NCBI RefSeq assembly: GCF_900099825.1
Contig: NZ_LT629693.1
Location: 5,405,001 to 5,469,000, forward strand
Source of the DNA: Bradyrhizobium ottawaense
Lineage (GTDB): Bacteria > Pseudomonadota > Alphaproteobacteria > Rhizobiales > Xanthobacteraceae
Direction: 5' to 3'
Length of the DNA: 64,000 nucleotides
Below, piece after piece: positions 1 to 6,506 of this stretch. The notes under the pieces are model-generated. The model made no database searches. It was not told the origin of the DNA and worked only from the letters and a program-made list of their open reading frames with translations. A program made the translations under genes and the position numbers. Every line of letters starts with the position of its first letter. Position 1 is the stretch's first letter.

Positions 1-550
1 GAATATTCGCCGGCGTCGACCAGTCTATCCTGCGCAGCACGAGAAATCCCCTGTTGAACCAGGACGACAGCAGATGCACGACATCGCGGTCGAGCGCCGC
101 CAGATCCTTGTTGCCCTTCATCAGCGAAAGCAGGTCGGCGCGCATCGAAACCAGTTCGCTGGTGCCGCCCGGCGCACGGTTGAGCCGGCGGATCAGCTCC
201 TGGCGCCGCGGCTCGGACGCAAAATGCAGATCGCTGGCATCGTCGTCGCTCGGCTGCGCGCGCCAGCTCTCGATCGCCTGCGACAGCTTTTCGCGATCCG
301 GGCCGTAGTCGCGGGCCAGTGCCGCAAAGAACGACTGCCGTCCGGCGGCATCGAGTTCGCGGTAACCGTCGAACACGTCGCGCGCGATGGCGATGCCGGA
401 CGCCTCGCCGCGGCCCGACAGCAGCGCCTCGCACAGCTCCAGCAGTTCGGAGGCGTCCTGCCTGGCGTTGGAAGAGCCGCCGCGCCGGAGCAGCGTGCGG
501 CCGCGCTCGGAAATCGTCGAGAGAAGATCGGAGAAAAAGGCGTTGGCCAT
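1..550 (-). CDS. Malonyl-CoA decarboxylase, N-terminal part (cut by window edge)
   Basis: The reading frame is open from an ATG at 550 down to base 1 with no stop, giving about 183 residues that begin MANAFFSDLLSTISERGR. It matches the helical N-terminal domain of malonyl-CoA decarboxylase (SNARQDASELLELCEALLSG, later LVSMRADLLSLMKGN and SSWFNRGFLVLRRIDW). The enzyme converts malonyl-CoA to acetyl-CoA and CO2; in rhizobia it is usually linked to malonate catabolism (matA). The catalytic C-terminal domain lies outside the window. Start choice: first ATG at the conserved N-terminus. The family call rests on remembered family sequence, not a search. Confidence 0.85.
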   Translation of the reverse strand, partial: MANAFFSDLLSTISERGRTLLRRGGSSNARQDASELLELCEALLSGRGEASGIAIARDVFDGYRELDAAGRQSFFAALARDYGPDREKLSQAIESWRAQPSDDDASDLHFASEPRRQELIRRLNRAPGGTSELVSMRADLLSLMKGNKDLAALDRDVVHLLSSWFNRGFLVLRRIDWSTPANI

Positions 551-663
551 GTGGCGGTCTGATCCAGCGGTTTCGTAGCGATGGTACACTTGATTTGGGG
601 TCGTGCCGATCCCAATCAAGCGCATGGATCGCACAGAAATATGTCATTCTTGACGAATAGCTT

Positions 664-782
664 GTCATGGCCGGGCAGAAGCGCGGAGCGCGTCTTCGCG
701 CTAGGTGACCCAGCCATCTATCCCTCTTCAAACGGCACGTCACGAAGCAAGATGGATACGCGGGTCAAGCCCGCGTATGACG
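664..782. repeat. Degenerate palindromic intergenic repeat (GTCATGGCCGGG family)
   Basis: The left end reads GTCATGGCCGGGC and the right end CGGGTCAAGCCCGCGTATGAC, so the outer arms are roughly inverted. It resembles the better preserved copies at 37236-37362 and 48661-48747 (GGCCGGG arms, 'GATG' and 'TCAAGCC' tokens). It fills the gap between the divergently placed decarboxylase start and the end of the AraC gene. No coding potential is visible. Confidence 0.5.
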
Positions 783-790
783 AGCCCCGT

Positions 791-1600
791 TCACGCCTTT
801 TCCGCAAACGCCGTCGGCGTTTTGCCGGTAACCTGCCGGAAGGCGTGGGAAAACGCCGGCACGCTGGCATAACCGAGGTCGGAGGCGAGCTGCTTGACCG
901 AGAGGTTGACGTCGGTCGACAGCTTCTCAATGGCGGCGGCGATGCGGGCGCGCTGGCACCAGCTCTTAAAGCTCAGTTGCGTCTCGGCCGCGAACAGCCG
1001 TGACAGCGTCCGCGCCGAGGTGCCGACCGTGCGCGCCAGCGTCTCGATCTCGTGGTCGCCGGTTGGGTCCGCCAGCACGATATCGGCGGCGCGGCGGCAG
1101 CGCGGCTCATGCGGCAGCGGGATGAAGGTCGCCGAATCTTCGGCCTGATGCAGCTCCAGCATCGTCAGCCGAACGAGGAGGGCGGTCCGTTCTGACGTCG
1201 TGTGGTCGTCGAACAGCGCCAGGATCGCCTGGTGCAGCAGCGGCGATACCCGCACCACGAATTCCGCATCCAGGCTGGCGCTACGCTGCTCGCGTTTCAG
1301 CCACGCCAGATCGAAATAGAGCGTCCGCATTTCGATGTCGGCCAGCACGTCGATGGCATGCGGCAGCAGCGCCGGGACCCAGACCGCGCGATCCGGCGGC
1401 ACCAGCCAGCGGCCTTTTGGCGTCGTCACCTGCATGGTGCCGCGGGCGGCATACACCAGTTGCGCCTCGCGGTGCATGTGGGTGTCGAGCCGGACGCCTT
1501 TTTCGTAGGTTTTGGCGATCATGTGGATGCCGTCGCCGGTCGAGATGCGACGCCCGAGTATGGCGGCAATTGGCTTTTCGGCGATATTCATTGGCGACAT
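791..1600 (-). CDS. AraC-family regulator with N-terminal cupin sensor
   Basis: A 269-residue protein with a cupin-like effector domain at about residues 30-110 (LDTHMHREAQLVYAARG, then VWVPALLPHAIDVL) followed by an AraC double helix-turn-helix at about 165-265 (IETLARTVGTSARTLSRLF; VKQLASDLGYASVPAFSHAF). It is divergent from the MFS gene at 1662, with about 60 bases between starts, so it probably controls that transporter and itself. Cupin-type AraC proteins often repress or activate an adjacent efflux gene. The ligand is unknown. Confidence 0.85.
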   Translation of the reverse strand: MSPMNIAEKPIAAILGRRISTGDGIHMIAKTYEKGVRLDTHMHREAQLVYAARGTMQVTTPKGRWLVPPDRAVWVPALLPHAIDVLADIEMRTLYFDLAWLKREQRSASLDAEFVVRVSPLLHQAILALFDDHTTSERTALLVRLTMLELHQAEDSATFIPLPHEPRCRRAADIVLADPTGDHEIETLARTVGTSARTLSRLFAAETQLSFKSWCQRARIAAAIEKLSTDVNLSVKQLASDLGYASVPAFSHAFRQVTGKTPTAFAEKA

Positions 1601-1661
1601 CCCGTCAGGACAACACCCTATAACCTATTTCAGGAAAATACGGGATTCGAGGATTTCGACC

Positions 1662-2843
1662 ATGAACAGCCCCGGCCGGGTCATCAGCTTCGTCAATGCG
1701 GCCCATTTCATCGACCACTACGCGATGCTGATCTTTGCCGCCGCGGTGATCGTGATGGGGCCTGCGCTCGGCATGGCCTATTCGGAACTGCTGCCTTACG
1801 CCACCCCGGGCTTCATCGCCTTCGGCGCCGGTTCGCTGATAACAGGCTGGCTCGGCGACCGCTGGAGCCGCCGCCACATGATGGTGATCTTCTTTGCCGG
1901 CATCGGCGCGTCGATGATCGCGGTCGGCTTCGTGCAGACGCCGCTGCAGCTTGGCGCGGCGCTGCTGTCGATCGGCCTGTTCGCCTCGATCTATCATCCC
2001 GTCGGCACCGCCATGATCGTGTCCTATGCCGACAGGCTCGGTCGCGAGATGGGGCTGAACGGGGTCTGGGGCAATCTCGGCGTGGCGTCGTCGGCGCTTG
2101 TCACCGGCGTGGTCGGGCAGTATCTCGGCTGGCGCTGGGCCTTCATCGTCCCCGGCATTGTCACCATCCTGATCGGCATCGCCTTCGCGCAGATGGTGGT
2201 TCACGAGGATCGTTCCGGCTTCAAACAGGCCGCAGCGCAGGCGCGCGTCGCCAAGCAGGACATGTGGCGGGTGATCCTGTCGCTCCTGATCGTCGTGATC
2301 GCGATCTCCACCACCTTCAACGCGGTCACTGTGGCGTTGCCAAAGCTGTTCGCGGAGCGGCTCGCCGACGTCACCAGGAGCCCGGCGCTGCTGGGCCTGA
2401 TCGCAGCCGGCGTCTACGTGTTCGGCGCGATGACGCAATACACCATCGGCAAGCTGATCGACCACTACTCGCTGAAGACCGTGATGCTGCCGCTGTCGTT
2501 CATGCTGGCGCCGTTCCTGTATTTCGCAGCGACCTTGTCGAACCTGCCGCTGATCATCGCGTCGATCGGCATCGTGATGGGCGCGTTCGGGCAGGTCACT
2601 GTCAACGACGCCATGGTCGGCAAATATACCAGCGAGGAATGGCGCAGCAGAGCCTATTCGGTGCGTTACTTCATCGGCTTTACCGCCGCGGGCGCATCCG
2701 TCGGCCTCGTCGCCTGGCTGTACGAGCGGGGCGGTTTTGTCACCATGTTGCAGGCGTTCGGTGCGCTGTGCCTGCTGGTGATCGTGGCCGCTGTCATTTT
2801 GCCGCAGGAGATCAAGGTGCCGGCGGCGCGAACCGCGCCCTGA
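1662..2843 (+). CDS. MFS transporter
   Basis: A 393-residue polytopic membrane protein with the hydrophobic pattern expected of twelve-helix major facilitator transporters. The loop after helix 2 carries the family's motif A (GWLGDRWSRRHMM). I place the start at ATG 1662 (MNSPGRVISFVNAAHF), with GAGG about 10 bases upstream; an extension to 1512 would add about 50 non-hydrophobic residues that overlap the divergent AraC gene. Substrate unknown. The divergent AraC regulator suggests inducible export or uptake. Confidence 0.85.
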   Translation: MNSPGRVISFVNAAHFIDHYAMLIFAAAVIVMGPALGMAYSELLPYATPGFIAFGAGSLITGWLGDRWSRRHMMVIFFAGIGASMIAVGFVQTPLQLGAALLSIGLFASIYHPVGTAMIVSYADRLGREMGLNGVWGNLGVASSALVTGVVGQYLGWRWAFIVPGIVTILIGIAFAQMVVHEDRSGFKQAAAQARVAKQDMWRVILSLLIVVIAISTTFNAVTVALPKLFAERLADVTRSPALLGLIAAGVYVFGAMTQYTIGKLIDHYSLKTVMLPLSFMLAPFLYFAATLSNLPLIIASIGIVMGAFGQVTVNDAMVGKYTSEEWRSRAYSVRYFIGFTAAGASVGLVAWLYERGGFVTMLQAFGALCLLVIVAAVILPQEIKVPAARTAP

Positions 2844-2854
2844 GGGCGCGCCCC

Positions 2855-2884
2855 GCCCTGTCAGGCCTTCGGCTGTGACAGGGC
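2855..2884 (+). terminator. Hairpin after the MFS gene
   Basis: Nine-base perfect arms GCCCTGTCA / TGACAGGGC flank a 12-base loop, starting 11 bases after the MFS stop. No T-run follows, so it is a transcript-stabilising or weak terminator hairpin at most. Confidence 0.45.
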
Positions 2885-2974
2885 AGTGACATGTTGCGAC
2901 GCAATATGGTCGTGGCCGGGCCAATCGGAAGATGCACCTTGACCATCGCCCCCCTCCTTGTGTGAGGTGCGGGC

Positions 2975-3394
2975 ATGAACCGAATCCGGATTATCCTGCT
3001 CGTCCTTGCGGTGTGTGCGCCTTCGCTGGCGTCGGCGCAGCAGGCGTTGAAATTCGAAGAGGCCGCCACCCTGCTCGGGGGGAGCTGCGGCAAGGACATC
3101 GACGACAATTGCCGCGGCGTCAATTTCGACCCGACCCGCCTGAAGGAATGCCTGTACCGCAATCAGGATGTGGTGTCGGCAAAGTGTCAGGCCGACTACC
3201 CGCGTGCGCTCTCGGCCATCACGCAGCGTATTACCGCGCGCTCGACCCTCATGAAGCTGTGCAATTGGGAAATGAACCATCTGTGCAGTGAGGTGCGGGC
3301 CGATCCCGCCAAGGGCCTGCAATGCCTGCTCGACTCGACCAAGAAGGCAACCGGGAACTGCAACAAGGCGATATCAGCGGCGGGGTATCGCTGA
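2975..3394 (+). CDS. Secreted cysteine-rich repeat protein
   Basis: A 139-residue protein with a clear Sec signal peptide (MNRIRIILLVLAVCAPSLASA). The mature part has two Cys-rich modules with spacing like GLG1-type 'cysteine rich repeat' proteins: CGKDIDDNCRGV...RLKECLYRNQDVVSAKC, then CNWEMNHLCSEV...GLQCLLDSTKKATGNC. It is probably an oxidised periplasmic or surface protein. Its TGA overlaps the next gene's ATG by one base (TGATG), implying translational coupling to the OmpA-like protein. Function unknown. Confidence 0.75.
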   Translation: MNRIRIILLVLAVCAPSLASAQQALKFEEAATLLGGSCGKDIDDNCRGVNFDPTRLKECLYRNQDVVSAKCQADYPRALSAITQRITARSTLMKLCNWEMNHLCSEVRADPAKGLQCLLDSTKKATGNCNKAISAAGYR

Positions 3395-4068
3395 TGCGTT
3401 CGAAAATGAGATTGCGCAACATTGGTCTGTTGCTGGGCGCGCTGGCTGTCGTCGCCGTTCCGGTTTCCGGCCACGCCCAGACAGCGGTACCGGCCGCCGA
3501 CATCATCGACAAGCTGGCGGCGGCTGACGATACGACGCCCGACGTCGACGTCGCTGCCTTGAAGCAACAGGCCGCCGATCGGGTCAAGGCCAAGGCCGAT
3601 GCCCAGCAGGTCAAGCGGCCCCTCATCGCGCCTCAGCTGACCAAGCTGACACAGGTGCGCTTCGATATCCTGTTCGATCCGGACTCGTCGCTGATCAGGC
3701 CGGGATCCTATGGCATGATCGGCAGTCTTGCCGATGCGCTGTCCGATCCGAAGTTGCAGCCGTACAAGTTCCTGATCGTCGATCACACCGAGTCGGGCGG
3801 CCGCCGCGATTTCAATCTGGCGCTGAGCCAGCGGCGGGCGGACTCGATCCGGGACGTGCTGGTGTCAGCCTTCAAGATTTCCGGCAAGCGCCTTGTCGCG
3901 CTCGGCCTCGGCGAAGAGCAGTTGCAGGATGCCAACAAGCCGGCAGCGCCGGTCAATGCCCGGGCCCAGATCATCGCGTTCGGAAAGCCTGATGTCGTGG
4001 AGCCGAAGCCGGCGGCCCCGGCCGCCGCCGCCAAAAAGGGCGCCGCACCGGCCAAGAAGAAGCGCTGA
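3394..4068 (+). CDS. OmpA-like periplasmic/outer-membrane protein
   Basis: A 224-residue protein starting at the ATG that overlaps the preceding stop. It has a signal peptide (GLLLGALAVVAVPVSGHAQ), a linker, and an OmpA C-terminal-like domain from about residue 85 to 200: FDPDSSLIRPGSYGMIGSLA, then SQRRADSIRDVLVSAFKIS and the GLGEEQL segment. OmpA-like domains bind peptidoglycan diaminopimelate. The C-terminus is an Ala/Pro/Lys tail ending KKGAAPAKKKR. Coupling to the Cys-rich gene suggests a joint envelope role. The usual NR(R)VE motif near the domain end is replaced by NARAQII. Confidence 0.75.
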   Translation: MRSKMRLRNIGLLLGALAVVAVPVSGHAQTAVPAADIIDKLAAADDTTPDVDVAALKQQAADRVKAKADAQQVKRPLIAPQLTKLTQVRFDILFDPDSSLIRPGSYGMIGSLADALSDPKLQPYKFLIVDHTESGGRRDFNLALSQRRADSIRDVLVSAFKISGKRLVALGLGEEQLQDANKPAAPVNARAQIIAFGKPDVVEPKPAAPAAAAKKGAAPAKKKR

Positions 4069-4140
4069 TTATCCGGCGCATGGGTAAACGCTGAAGGCCC
4101 GGCATCAACAACGGGTCATGGCCAAGGGAAGGACTACCCG

Positions 4141-4962
4141 ATGTTTCATCCATCCTTGTTCGAATCATCCTTGCCGGCGATGGCCGGCCTCATTCTGGGA
4201 ATTGCTGCGATGACAACGATGCCGGCGAGCGCCGATGCCTTGAAAGACGAGATTGCACCGACCGGCAAGCTGCGGGTCGCGATCGCCATCAGCCCGGCCG
4301 GCGGCGCCTTCTGGTCGATCAAGACCGAGCCCGGCGGCTATGCCGGCGTGCCGGTCGACCTCGGCAAGGAAATGGCGGCGCAGCTCGGCGTTCCCGTCGA
4401 ATATGTCGTCCACAACAACTCGGGGCAGATCACCGACTCCGCCTCAAGCAAGACCTGGGACGTCACCTTCCTGCCGAAGGACCCGGAGCGCGAAGGCAAG
4501 ATGTCGTTCGGGCCGATCTACGAGGTTGCGGACGCCACCTACATCGTCAAGCCCAACTCGACGGTGACGAATTTCGCGACCCTCGACCAGCCCGGCGTCA
4601 AGGTCGCCGCGGTCAACAACACGACCACCATGCGCGGCGCGATTGCGCATCTGAAGAACGCCAAGGTCACCGGCTATCAGACCTATGACGAAATCTTCGG
4701 CCTGCTCAGCAAGGGTGAGATCGATGCGTTCGCGCTGTCGCGCGACCAGCTTAACGCGATGGCGAAGAAGATTCCGGGCACGCGCGTGCTGGACGAAACC
4801 TTCAAGCAGACCGTGACGGCCGTGGCGGTACCGCCCAATCATCCGCAGTCGCTGGCGTTCGCGGCCAGGTTTTTGACCGATGCGATTTCGAACGGCACGC
4901 TGCGCAAGGCCTATGACAATAACGGCCTGAAGGACACGCCGATCCGCACCCAGATCAGGTGA
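4141..4962 (+). CDS. ABC transporter substrate-binding protein, family 3
   Basis: A 273-residue periplasmic receptor with a signal peptide (about residues 1-30, ending MTTMPASA) and a family 3 solute-binding fold: TGKLRVAIAISPAGGAFWS, YAGVPVDLGKEMAAQLGVP, WDVTFLPKDPEREGKMSFGP, then GEIDAFALSRDQL. Family 3 receptors usually bind polar amino acids or related small solutes. No permease or ATPase gene is adjacent, so it is an orphan receptor here. A GGAAGGA Shine-Dalgarno precedes the ATG. A later ATG inside the signal sequence is possible. Confidence 0.8.
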   Translation: MFHPSLFESSLPAMAGLILGIAAMTTMPASADALKDEIAPTGKLRVAIAISPAGGAFWSIKTEPGGYAGVPVDLGKEMAAQLGVPVEYVVHNNSGQITDSASSKTWDVTFLPKDPEREGKMSFGPIYEVADATYIVKPNSTVTNFATLDQPGVKVAAVNNTTTMRGAIAHLKNAKVTGYQTYDEIFGLLSKGEIDAFALSRDQLNAMAKKIPGTRVLDETFKQTVTAVAVPPNHPQSLAFAARFLTDAISNGTLRKAYDNNGLKDTPIRTQIR

Positions 4963-5003
4963 GTCGCGAGCCGGCGCGCGGACATTGCCTCTCCGGACGC
5001 GAC

Positions 5004-5025
5004 GCCGGCGGGTTGCCCGGCTTTT
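5004..5025 (+). terminator. Intrinsic terminator after the family 3 receptor
   Basis: GCCGG and CCGGC arms with an 8-base loop are followed directly by TTTT, 40 bases after the receptor stop codon. This fits a short Rho-independent terminator that separates the receptor from the sigma-54 promoter unit downstream. Confidence 0.5.
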
Positions 5026-5043
5026 GCCGCACACGCCAACATC

Positions 5044-5057
5044 TGTGCATCTGCACA
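5044..5057 (+). promoter_or_regulatory. Dyad, candidate enhancer (NtrC-like) site
   Basis: TGTGCATCTGCACA is a dyad with perfect 6-base arms. It lies about 95 bases upstream of the -24 element at 5151, a normal distance for a sigma-54 activator site. It shares the GTGCA/TGCAC core of NtrC sites but not their usual spacing, so the activator's identity is open. Confidence 0.4.
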
Positions 5058-5150
5058 AATTGAGGGCATGTCCTGACGCCGCTGCATTCGGGCGGCCTCG
5101 TCCACTTCCAAAAAAGCCCGACATTTTAGGGCCTTACCCCGAATGCGGGG

Positions 5151-5167
5151 TTGGCACATCGATTGCT
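5151..5167 (+). promoter_or_regulatory. Sigma-54 (-24/-12) promoter
   Basis: The sequence TTGGCACATCGATTGCT matches the RpoN consensus YTGGCAC-N5-TTGC. The -24 GG (5153-5154) and -12 GC (5165-5166) are separated by exactly 10 bases. Transcription would start near 5178-5180 and leave a leader of about 300 nt before the formate/nitrite channel gene. RpoN promoters of this type in rhizobia serve nitrogen and C4-acid genes. Confidence 0.75.
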
Positions 5168-5369
5168 TAAATGATTCTCAGTCAATGACGACTGCCGTTT
5201 GGTTTGCCGAGGCCAGCGTTGGCCAGGTGCAGGGATCGGGCGACCTCGCTGAGGCGTCTGGAGCAGTCGTCGGGGGCACTCCCACAAAGCTTGTGCATCT
5301 CTGTTTCTGATCGGGCGTGAGCGTGTCGCCAGCGGCGCCATCGTGGAAGCGTTGTGCTTCTGCCGAGGG

Positions 5370-5409
5370 CGCCGCTTCGGCTCGCGCGCGAGAACGGCGT
5401 AGCTTTTTT
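5370..5409 (+). terminator. Leader terminator (possible attenuator) before the FNT gene
   Basis: The outer arms CGCCG (5370-5374) and CGGCG (5395-5399) enclose an inner perfect stem CTCGC/GCGAG (5381-5392). A run of six T follows at 5404-5409. It sits in the untranslated leader, 67 bases before the ATG at 5477, so transcription from the sigma-54 promoter must read through it. That makes attenuation or antitermination plausible. Confidence 0.5.
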
Positions 5410-5476
5410 ACATCGGCGCGGCCTTTCGTGATGGCCGGCGCTTTTCAATGCTTTCTGCCACACAAGGGGAACTGGA

Positions 5477-6289
5477 ATGGCCTATCTCGCGCCTTCGGAA
5501 TTCGTCACCAAGATGGTCGATGCCGGAGAATCCAAAGTCTTCATGTCGACACGCGACACCATCATCCGCGCCTATATGGCCGGCGCCATCCTCGCGCTGG
5601 CGGCCTGGTTCGCCGTGACGATCAACGTCAACACGGGCCAGCCGATCGTCGGCGCGCTGTTGTTTCCGGTCGGCTTCTGCATGCTCTACCTCTTGGGCTT
5701 CGATCTCCTGACCGGCGTGTTCGTCCTCTCGCCGCTGGCGCTGCTCGACAAACGCCCGGGTGTCACGCTCGGCGGCGTTCTGCGAAACTGGGGCCTTGTG
5801 TTCATCGGCAATTTTGCAGGCGCCCTCACGGTGGCCTTCATGATGGCCTTCGTGACGACGTTCGGCTTCACGCAGGAGCCCGACAAGGTAGGTGCTGCGA
5901 TCGGAAACATCGGCGAGGGCCGAACGCTGGGCTACGCGGCGCATGGTGCGGCCGGCATGGCAACGCTGTTCATCCGCGGCATGCTGTGCAACTGGATGGT
6001 GTCCACCGGCGTCGTCGGCGCGATGATTTCCACGACGGTCCCCGGCAAGGTGATCGCGATGTGGATGCCGATCCTGGTGTTCTTCTACATGGTGTTCGAG
6101 CATTCCGTCGTGAACATGTTTCTGTTTCCGTCGGGGCTGATGCTGCATGCGAAGTTCTCGATCCTGGACTACTTCATCTGGAACGAGATTCCGACCGTGC
6201 TGGGCAACCTGGTCGGCGGCCTCGCCTTCACTGGACTGACTCTCTACACGACCCACGTCCTGACGCAGCCGAAGCGGATCCCGGCCTGA
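5477..6289 (+). CDS. Formate/nitrite transporter (FNT) family channel
   Basis: A 270-residue integral membrane protein with the FNT fold: amphipathic N-terminus (MAYLAPSEFVTKMVDAGESK), then hydrophobic segments including AGAILALAAWFAVTINVNTG, FPVGFCMLYLLGFDLLTGVF, GNFAGALTVAFMMAF and IRGMLCNWMVSTGVV. The conserved pore histidine is present at about residue 209 in FEHSVVNMF, matching the position known in FocA. FNT channels move formate, nitrite or hydrosulfide across the inner membrane. The sigma-54 promoter and the following kinase/phosphatase gene favour nitrite in nitrogen assimilation, but this is inference. GGGGAACTGGA precedes the ATG. Confidence 0.88.
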   Translation: MAYLAPSEFVTKMVDAGESKVFMSTRDTIIRAYMAGAILALAAWFAVTINVNTGQPIVGALLFPVGFCMLYLLGFDLLTGVFVLSPLALLDKRPGVTLGGVLRNWGLVFIGNFAGALTVAFMMAFVTTFGFTQEPDKVGAAIGNIGEGRTLGYAAHGAAGMATLFIRGMLCNWMVSTGVVGAMISTTVPGKVIAMWMPILVFFYMVFEHSVVNMFLFPSGLMLHAKFSILDYFIWNEIPTVLGNLVGGLAFTGLTLYTTHVLTQPKRIPA

Positions 6290-6322
6290 TCGGCGATTGA
6301 CCGGAGGGGGCCTCAACCTTCA

Positions 6323-6478
6323 ATAGCGTTTTCGAGCGAAGTGGGTACCGGTTCGGAAGTGGGTACCGGTTCGCATAGCAATCAAGTTTACGCAGATTGC
6401 GTAGACTTATCTGCGGTAGAAAACGCGTCAAAACAAAAAGCTGGAGCCCGGTTCTGATACAATCAGAACCGGGCTCTA
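6323..6478 (+). repeat. Dispersed repeat, GCGTTTTCGAGCGAA family, copy 1
   Basis: Begins ATAGCGTTTTCGAGCGAAGT, contains a tandem duplication of AAGTGGGTACCGGTTCG, and ends in a strong hairpin GAGCCCGGTTCTGAT / ATCAGAACCGGGCTC (6447-6478 region). The copy at 38244-38406 is nearly identical in inverted orientation; shorter copies lie at 15036-15149 and 40864-40920. It lies between the FNT gene and the kinase gene; the terminal hairpin could act as a terminator. Confidence 0.8.
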
Positions 6479-6506
6479 GTTGAGGTCCCGCTCCCGGGTC
6501 GTACAG

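Noticed and set aside
193..615. A 140-codon minus-strand frame at the left edge
   Set aside because: It is a frame-shifted shadow of the malonyl-CoA decarboxylase gene, which runs open in another minus frame to the window edge.
1202..2924. Long open frames on both strands overlapping the MFS gene (558 and 439 codons)
   Set aside because: They are antisense or out-of-frame shadows of the MFS gene: composition is Arg/His/Asp-rich without motifs, a normal by-product of high-GC codon bias.
5283..5295. CACAAAGCTTGTG hairpin as an ANTAR antitermination target
   Set aside because: The loop is 3-5 nt and lacks the A-N-N-G-N-N hexaloop; no second matching hairpin was found, so only the terminator is annotated.
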